NCBI GenBank assembly: GCA_028671895.1
Contig: CM053794.1
Location: forward strand, 23,918,501 to 23,982,500
Source: Oenanthe sinensis
Taxonomy: Eukaryota > Streptophyta > Magnoliopsida > Apiales > Apiaceae
DNA length: 64,000 bases
Reading direction: 5' to 3'
Shown here: one piece after another, positions 57,078-64,000 of the stretch
Layout of the letters: the number at the start of each line of letters is the position of its first letter
Position numbering within the stretch: position 1 is the stretch's first letter
Position numbers and translations under genes: made by a program
The notes under the pieces: generated by a model
Databases searched by the model: none
What the model was told of the DNA's origin: nothing
Seen by the model: only the letters and a program-made list of their open reading frames with translations

Positions 57078-59504
57078 TTAGATCATCTTCGGAGCCCAAA
57101 ATTGATTGGGCCCGGCATACTTAAAGAATTGACCTTTGTCAGCTTTGACAACAGATCCTCTTCGAACAACAGCTGCATCCTCCTTGACTGTACTTACTTT
57201 CCTATAAATAGTCTTAACAACTTTTTGTTTAGACTTAGGAATATATTTTTCCTTCTTGACAGGTGAAGGAATAGCAGTCTTGGATTTAGCAAATTTATTA
57301 TTGATGTATTGTCTCGGTGTCATGTTCTTTTTATTAGCAGTCATGCGTTTGAAATAAGCAGTCATAGCATTAAAAGCACATAACATACAATTTAACATAC
57401 CACAAGGTTTATGGCATACATCAATAGCAGGCATGTTATTCACAGCAGTAGGAGTTTTAACAATTTCTACTTTAACTTTCTCAGCAGTTTTAAAGTTTTC
57501 AGTAGAATGACATTTATTGTTACTATCTCTACTTCTAACAAACTTATTGCTAGGTTTGTTCAAATTATTCTTTAAGTTCTTAGCACCTATACCAGGTTTG
57601 TGGAAATCAGAAGTTCCCACAACTTTCACTGGTGTCTTGGGTGTAGCTTTCTCTTTTTGGACATTTATTCCTTTTATGTCCCTTGCTTGTTCTCCTCTTT
57701 TCTTTTCTTCCTCTTGATCCTCTAATTGCATCTCATAAGCGATCAGTATAGAGCTCTCGAGGATGGGTTCAGCTACAGGTGTAATGAAAAGAGGTTTGCG
57801 TGTGTCTTTAACAACATGAGGAATACCCTTTTCTTCAGCGCTTTGCTTGAATGGGGTAATGTTGCTTGGCTTTCCTACAGATTCATTGTACTCGAAGCCT
57901 ATTCCAACTTTTCTATTTATTACCTGTTGGTCAACTAGGTTCTTTACAATATACGAGGAATTTTTATATGCTAGACACCTTTTCTTTTCTTCCTCTATCT
58001 GGTTTCTGAGGTAGGTCTCAACTTTAACATAACAACTGACTCTATTGACATGAAAAGCTAAGTCCTCAATTAATTTCTTAGTCAACTTGTCACTGTTTTG
58101 TTTTAACTGTTTTAAGACTTCGAGCTCATCAACTAGATCTTTATTTTCGAGTCTTAGTTGCTTAACCTTACTTCTTTCACCCTCTAGTTCTTTACCTATT
58201 AAATTAAACATTTTAGGGCAATAAGGATTTACCTCTATTCCTTTTTGACTATTAGGAGACCTTGATTCTTCGGATGAAGCCATAAGAGCAAGATTTCCCA
58301 GCTCTTCCCCATCACTATCATCTGAGTCATCCCAGCTTTTTCCCTTTGCCAGATAGGACTTTCCTTGATGCTTTTGCAAAAGTGCATCGTACTTTTCCTT
58401 GAGCTCTTCGTAAGACTCTCTCTTCTTCCCTTGCTTAGGCTTCTTGCACTCCGTTGCAAAGTGGCCTAGCTCATTGCAGTTGAAGCAACGAAACTTGCTT
58501 CTATCCACTAAGCCGGTCTTATAGCCGCTCTTTGATTCAGCTGTTGAAGACCCTCCTCTTTGGAATCTCCCAAAATTTGATTTAACTTTATAGGAGGGAT
58601 TTCTCCGAAATCTCATGTTGCCAAACTTCTTGGCAACCAAAGCTAGAGACTCATCTTCTAGCTGATCTAGTTCTTCCAAAGAGTAGAATTCACCACCTTC
58701 TTGTTTATCTGAAGTATGTCCAATTTCTGGAACAACATACTCCAGTGAAGGTACAACAGCCTTCATTTCCATCTTCTGTGGTGCTTCCAGTGCTTTGGAG
58801 GAACTCTGAACCTTGCCTCTCCCATACATCTCTCTCGTCTGGATCTATTCCAGCTCATATGTCTTCAATACTCCGTATAGTCTTTCTAGGGTTACCTCCT
58901 TCATGTCCCTAGACTCACGGATTGCTGCGATCCTATGCTCCAGATGCTCGGGTAGGGTTAGCAGAAACTTCATGTTGATCTCCTGATTCTGATAATACTT
59001 CTCATTCATGTTGAGCTCGTTTATCAGTTTGTTCAATCTCTGAAACACCTCAGAGATACCCTCACCAGGGTTGGACCTAAACTGCTCGTACTGGGAGATC
59101 AGGATTTCGAGTCTATTCTCTTTGACTTCCTCAGTCCCCTCGTTGATAATCTCTATTGTATCCCAAATCTGTTTTACATTTCTACAATTGACTACTTGAT
59201 TATACATGACGTAGTCTAGAGATTCAATCAATATCAGTTTGAGATTGTTGTCCAGGGACACAGCTTCCTTTTCTTCAATTGTATAGTCAAATAGACTTTT
59301 TGGAAACTGTCTGTGAGGAATTACGACCCCATCTACTATATGTTCGAGAATAACTGATATAGGGGGTTCAACACCATTGGCCAAAATATTTGCATACTTG
59401 GGATTTGCAATCCCGATAAACAGTAGCATTTTATGTTTCCACAAATTGTAGTGTTCTCTGTCTAACTGTGGAATTTTGATACTGGTCACTTTCTGGGTAC
59501 TCAT
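57078..59504 (-). pseudogene. gag: gag of element B (one in-frame stop)
   Basis: ATG at 59,504. UBN2-type capsid domain (WKHKMLLFIG, WDTIEIINEGTEEV, LLTLPEHLEHRIAA, LYGVLKTYELE), then a TAG near 58,842-58,844 and continuation in the same phase to 57,078. That part has a CCHC knuckle CFNCNELGHFATEC (near 58,470), a coiled coil (~58,050-58,200) and a basic C-terminal part ending AGPNQFWAPKMI. pol follows in the same phase after TAA and TGA. A TTTGCAG|GGA word lies just before pol, at the same place as in element A. Confidence 0.9.
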
Positions 59505-59699
59505 CTTTAATAAGATTAAAAATTAAGTGTTTCAAAAAATATTTTAATTTTTGACTTAAAACAATTTTTGATCAAAAATAATTTTTCGGAAAAAAAAAAT
59601 TATTTCGAATAAAAAATTATTTCGAATTTAAAATAATTTTTGAGATCTGTATGAGTTCGCGGAATTTGATTTGGATCTGATATGAAAATATATCAACCA
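59505..59699 (-). other. Leader of element B between primer site and gag
   Basis: AT-rich untranslated leader with direct and inverted AAATAATTTTT/ATTTCGAA words near 59,560-59,640. No frame. Confidence 0.5.
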
Positions 59700-59711
59700 G
59701 CTCTGATGCCA
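59700..59711 (-). other. Primer-binding site of element B
   Basis: TGGCATCAGAGC on the minus strand, two bases from the LTR; complementary to initiator methionine tRNA with one change from element A. Confidence 0.85.
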
Positions 59712-59713
59712 AT

Positions 59714-60909
59714 TGTTGGTCCCTGATATTGTAGAAGGGGGGTTGAATACAATATCAGAAAATTAATCGCGGAATAATTTGGATTAAAAATATTATTTTA
59801 ATTACTCGCGAAATATTAATTGGAATGAAATACTGTTCAAGTGAAGGATATAATTTTAACTTGATTAGTATTACAAAATTAATATTAAGAAAACAGTTAT
59901 ATAATTGATTAAAAGTTCTAGAACAAATTTGACATGAATTGTTCGTATTTAACAATTATATCCAAACTCAGCACAGAAATCTGTGAATATTACAATGCAG
60001 ATAAATTACTGAATTTGATCTGATTTTTCTAACTCTTGGATTGAACTCTTGAAAAGTGAAGAGCTGATCTCATATTTATAGAGATTTGAAATGACTGGTA
60101 TGACCTTTATCAGCATGACTTAATTTAATGAAAATAAGTCATGTATGACTTATTTAACACTTGTATGACTTATAAAAACCTGGGCAAGACTTATTTCTGG
60201 TCGGTATGACTTACTGAAGCTCGGTATGACCTTTTGAAAGTTCGGAATGACCTTTTTTTAAGTCATATACGGATTTTATTTAATTAAAAAAAATCGATAT
60301 GACTTATTTTAATTGAACAAAATCAATTCAGCATGACCTTTTTCTTCAAGAAAACTCGGTATGATTTATTCCACTTGCTCCAGAATGACCTTTTCAACAG
60401 CTGCTCGGTATGACTTATTCTGGTATGACTTTAGGTCGGCAGAAGCTCGGTATGACTTTTTCTTCTGCAGCTCGGTATGACTTATTTTCTGCAGCTCAAA
60501 ATGGCTTATTTACTGACAAAATTCGGTATGACTTATTTTCTGCCAGAATTCGGTATGACTTTTTCTTCTCTTTTTAATTTAATTAAGTCTTTTGAATTAT
60601 TTTATAAGTCATATTAAGTCATATCTTCTATAATAAATTAATTCTACTTAATTTAATTAGTTAATTTATAAATTAAATTAAATTCAACTTGAATTAATTT
60701 AATTAGATAAATTAAATAATTAATTAACTTTTGATAGTAGAATTAAAATACTATCTTTACTCACATACCCGTGCTGTCGGTCTTGAAATCTTCCCGTCCT
60801 TTCTTTGTCTTCTGATCTTGAAACCTCTTGAACTAAATGAAGAATAAATATTATTTTAGTTGACACACAAATGTACTGTCTGGTTCATTTGTGTCATACT
60901 AATAAATAT
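59714..60909 (-). repeat. 5' LTR of element B, interrupted by element C
   Basis: Matches 37,276-38,472 of the 3' LTR; the remaining ~350 bases (U3 start) must lie beyond element C, outside the window. Carries the same GTATGACTTA array, TATA box and hairpin. Confidence 0.9.
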
Positions 60910-61422
60910 TGTAACGCCCCCCAAATCCCCTACAGGAATCCAGGTCGTCACATTCTCTTAATCCCCTACAGGAATCCAGGTCGTCACATTCTCTTGCGGA
61001 ATATTTAACCTCCTGCTCACAATATAATATACAACAATATTCATAATAAACTCCCCCAAACTACTCCACGGGTTATAGTCGTAGAATTTCCGTAACGTAA
61101 ATCCTTAATATTCCAATTACTCTAACTCGATTATAACCAAGAACTTTCTAAAATATAATCCATTTGATCACAACTTAATTCTCTTATTCCTTGATATCTC
61201 ATAAATCATGAAACAATTAGTAAAAGCGGAAATATTCGGATTCTGACTGCTTTTACATTCACTCATTTTCTTCATGCAACAATACCACATCTTCGGTTTT
61301 TCCATATTCCACCACTTACCTAGTGTGGGCTAAAATTTTTTTCATAATCCGTAGAATCACTATTCATCAGGGGCATTTATAAAAAAATAAAAAAAATTCG
61401 TCCAAAAATCCGGGTTATTACA
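60910..61422 (-). repeat. 3' LTR of element C
   Basis: On the minus strand it starts TGTAATAACCCGG, typical of Tekay/Del LTRs, and ends GGGGGGCGTTACA. A 36-bp unit is tandemly repeated at 60,924-60,959 and 60,960-60,995 and also in the 5' LTR. The two LTRs match for ~165 bp (60,910-61,083 and 63,394-63,558) and then diverge, so a segment is missing or replaced in one of them. Confidence 0.75.
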
Positions 61423-61571
61423 GTCTACACTCCTTACAAGGATTCCGTCCTCGGAATCTATGTAAGAGACGACTAGGCATTCTACTCCTTTTCATCCTTA
61501 TCATTATGTCTCTATATTCTTCTTAACACTTCTTAACATACCTCTATTTTCATATCAGCTTAACAATTATA

Positions 61572-62809
61572 TTAGTATTTATAACGTTTAAGTGTAAGTG
61601 TACCTTCCATCTCATCCATTTCTCTTGCACCATCGGCCACCGTCATGTTAAAATTCCTAGCAGTTGATTGATTGTTATTAGCCCCACGGCTTTGTTGTGA
61701 TATTGCTGGTCCCAGTGTTGACGCCTTACAATCTCTGGAGATGTGACCCTCCTTTCCACATTTGTAGCAGACTACTCCCTTCCTAGGACAATTCATCCGT
61801 TGATGCCCCTCTTGACCACAGTTATAACACCTTCCTTCTGATTTTGCACATAGTCCCGGATGCTTCTTTCCACACACCTCACAGTCTGGCAGTGGCGGTC
61901 TCGGCTGCCGAAACTGGCTCTCATTTCCCTGTTGTCCTACTCGGACACTATTCGTACTTTCTACTTGGTTAAATCCTCCACCTTTTCCAGTATGAAACCC
62001 TGGCCTCCTACCATATTGGTTCTGAAATGTTCCATACGACTGATTTCTTCCCCAACTCTCCGCTTTTCTTTTCTTTCCTTCATTTTCCCTTGGAATAAAA
62101 TTACTTCTCTCTTCTATTATCTCAGCCTTATTCACCACCTTAATATACCCAGTAAGCTCAAAAGCAGCCACCCTAGTTTGTATCCACGGTCTCAACCCAT
62201 ATTGAAATCTCCTCGCCTTTTTCTTATCAGTATCCACGAAATGTGGCACGAACCTAGATAGCTCTATAAACTCCTTCTCATATTCAGCAACTGTTTTATT
62301 ATTCTGCTTTAGTTCTAAGAACATCATCTCCATTCTACTCTCCATATGCTCAAGAAAATACTTCTCCAAAAATAACTCAGTGAACCTCTCCCAGGTTACT
62401 ATCCCTGCGGGCTCCATTAATTCCTTAGACTCCCACCAATAGTTCGCCTCTTCCTTCAGCAAATAGGTGGCGAAGATCGTCTTCTGCCCTTCTTCTACTC
62501 CTATAATCTTAAAGGATTTCTCCATTTCTTTCAACCATGACCTAGCCTCGAATGGTTCACCAAACCCTTTAAATTCAGGTGGTTGTATTGACTTAAAAGC
62601 CTTAAAAGCTGCCGCAGTCTGGTTTACTAAATTGGGCATGGGACCCTGTTGGCCACGGTCTAGGGTTTGTCGTAACAAATCTACTAGTTGGTTCAAACTT
62701 TGATTATTCTGGTTGTCATTCTGGTTATCTCCTCGGTTGTTATCCCCCCCCCCCCCCCCGTAGAAGCCTCACCTTCCCTGGGGTTAGCTCTGGTCTTCTT
62801 TGGTGGCAT
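61572..62809 (-). pseudogene. gag: gag of element C (frameshift at a run of 16 G)
   Basis: Start MPPKKTRANP at 62,809, the usual chromovirus gag opening. The frame is lost at a run of 16 G (plus-strand C, 62,744-62,759) and resumes in another phase as LNQLVDLLRQTLDRG. The main body, 374 codons, has the Retrotrans_gag domain (PPEFKGFGEPFEARSWLKEMEKSF, ANYWWE, WERFTELFLEKYF, LKQNNKTVAEYEKEF). It also has a CEVCGKKHPGLC finger and two zinc knuckles (CYNCGQEGHQRMNC, CYKCGKEGHISRDC). It ends shortly after NMTVADGAREMDEMEGTLTL, where protease would begin in a complete element; the last five residues come from DNA past the deletion. Confidence 0.85.
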
Positions 62810-63371
62810 TTTTCTGAAATCCAAATAAAAGAATTTTTCATTAAAAATGTTCAGTTCAATAAAACTGCATACCCATAAGATAGTCTTTTATAAAAACAAA
62901 ACAGTATATATAGGTACATATACATAAATATATGTATATATATATATATATGCATCTATATGTATACATGTATTTATATATATATATATACGTATACCTA
63001 TATACTTACTATTTTTTTAAAAATTTTAACCCGATAAATCATGGATACACTTTTTTTTTGTCTCAATCGATTCTTCCATTGGTGCCTACCCTAACTACTC
63101 TTTGGGGTTCTACTATATTTTCTATCTCAGTTTCTTTGATTCTAACTCCCCCTTTAATCATCTTGAGGTGTCCATCAAACGGTGTATGTCCTTATCGACT
63201 TATAATAATCTTGAAAGAACTCCACAACAATATCATCTACCACTAAGAGTCTTATTAGACTCACTCTTGGTACCACCTCCAGTAGTCCAATCGCGAACTC
63301 TACATGAACTCCTACATTACTCTCTTGGATATATTGTCATATCTTCTCCTACTCTCGTTCTATGGTTTATA
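62810..63371 (-). other. Leader of element C
   Basis: Untranslated region between primer site and gag, with (TA)n/(TATG)n runs at 62,915-63,005. Plus-strand frames here are shadows. Confidence 0.5.
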
Positions 63372-63389
63372 ACCTACCGCTCTGATACC
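63372..63389 (-). other. Primer-binding site of element C
   Basis: TGGTATCAGAGCGGTAGG on the minus strand, four bases from the LTR end; complementary to initiator methionine tRNA. Confidence 0.9.
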
Positions 63390-63393
63390 ATTT

Positions 63394-64000
63394 CTGTAAC
63401 GCCCCCCAAATCCCCTACAGGAATCCAGGTCGTCACATTCTCTTAATCCCCTACAGGAATCCAGGTCGTCACATTCTCTTGCGGAATATTTAACCTCCTG
63501 CTCACAATATAATATACAACAATATTCATAATAAACTCCCCCAAACTACTCCACGGGTTATAGTCTTAGAACGCATACTTACTGATTCAAAAGTTATTAC
63601 ATCACATTCTCATCTCTCATAATCTCTGAAATAATATTACAACTTCAATTGTCAAGATGATGAAAACATCACAAACTTTCTACCAACTCGCACCCTCGTT
63701 AGACACTATAAAGCTAACGTGTTGAATCAGTTGCTTTCCCTTTCCCTTTGTCACGGTCCGCCGTACTCGTACCAGCTTTGTTTGCCGCTGTTTTATAATA
63801 TTTAAATAGCAAGAATGAGCCAAAAAAAATGCCCAGCAAGTCTATATATGCCACAACAACTCAACAAAAATATATAGTTTTTACCACTCTAAAACAACCC
63901 CTCCACATATACGATTATACTCTTTTTGAAAAGAAAATACCTCAAAAACCCTCATAATCTTTAAATACTACTAATATGAATTGAATAAATATATCTCAAT
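63394..64000 (-). repeat. 5' LTR of element C (runs off the window)
   Basis: At least 607 bp, beginning (plus strand) TGTAACGCCCCCC with the same tandem 36-bp unit as the 3' LTR. From 63,559 on it does not match the 3' LTR. AT-rich, no gene. Confidence 0.75.

Larger units (their letters stand above)
37276..60909 (-). mobile_element. Copia element B (SIRE/Maximus-like), host of elements A and C
   Basis: Minus-strand LTR retrotransposon split by two later insertions. Left to right it shows the 3' LTR, polypurine tract, accessory-gene remnant, [element A], pol, gag, primer site, and 5' LTR cut by element C at 60,910. The two LTR parts that can be compared (about 1.2 kb) differ at roughly eight sites by eye, so the insertion is fairly recent. 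Left target flank is TCAAG (37,271-37,275); the right end is beyond the window. Confidence 0.9.
60910..64000 (-). mobile_element. Gypsy element C (Tekay/Del-like chromovirus), gag only
   Basis: Minus-strand element inserted in the 5' LTR of B. Left to right: 3' LTR, short 3' internal region, gag, leader, primer site, 5' LTR running off the window. There is no protease, RT, RNase H, integrase or chromodomain: after gag only ~150 bp remain before the LTR. A deletion derivative that would need proteins from a relative. Confidence 0.85.

Noticed and set aside
61860..62261. 133-codon plus-strand frame
   Set aside because: Shadow of the gag gene of element C.

Overview
The window is plant nuclear DNA, almost certainly from a dicot. 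It is AT-rich and dense in transposable elements. It carries intron-bearing ABCB (P-glycoprotein type) transporter relics, an E2 ubiquitin-conjugating gene family of plant type, an intronless pentatricopeptide-repeat (PPR) gene, a short insert of chloroplast ycf2 DNA, and Copia and Gypsy LTR retrotransposons of plant lineages. There are no operons or bacterial signals. The species cannot be fixed from the sequence alone.

Layout. (1) 1-10,045: a head-to-tail tandem duplication with a unit of about 5.57 kb. Each unit holds an E2 gene on the minus strand, two MITEs, and a truncated ABCB pseudogene on the plus strand. (2) 10,046-14,148: a 302-bp MITE, TA microsatellites, two ~620-bp MITE-like copies facing each other as a large palindrome, then sequence without a recognisable gene. 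(3) 14,149-22,519: a decayed Tat/Ogre-like Gypsy element whose 3' LTR is cut off and joined to a Copia fragment. That fragment is an accessory (env-like) gene on the minus strand next to a plus-strand 3' LTR. (4) 22,520-26,251: gene-free AT-rich DNA ending in a 1.9-kb non-autonomous hAT element with an intact 8-bp target duplication. (5) 26,391-28,502: the PPR gene, the only clearly intact host gene here. (6) 28,503-31,108: downstream DNA with a ycf2 insert and a Tourist-like MITE. (7) 31,109-37,271: a third, longer ABCB pseudogene with a Helitron in an intron, fused by a deletion to a third E2 fragment. (8) 37,276-64,000: a nest of retrotransposons. Copia element B (minus) sits in the E2 relic. 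Young Copia element A (plus, 12.9 kb, target duplication AGGAA) sits in B. A gag-only Tekay-like Gypsy element C (minus) sits in the 5' LTR of B and runs off the right edge.

How the parts relate. The ABCB/E2 pair was multiplied and all ABCB copies are broken; different lesions in each copy show independent decay. The Copia elements A, B and D belong to one broad SIRE/Maximus-like group. They have a long accessory gene between pol and the 3' LTR, a polypurine tract reading AAATAGGGGGAGAT, an initiator-methionine primer site (seen in A and B), and a shared hairpin just before the primer site. Element A is peppered with a palindromic decamer (ATCAATTGAT and variants) both in its LTRs and inside its coding regions. 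Element B has a different repeated motif in U3. These patterns, the hairpin, and the accessory gene with its own promoter-like sequence are the most novel-looking signals.
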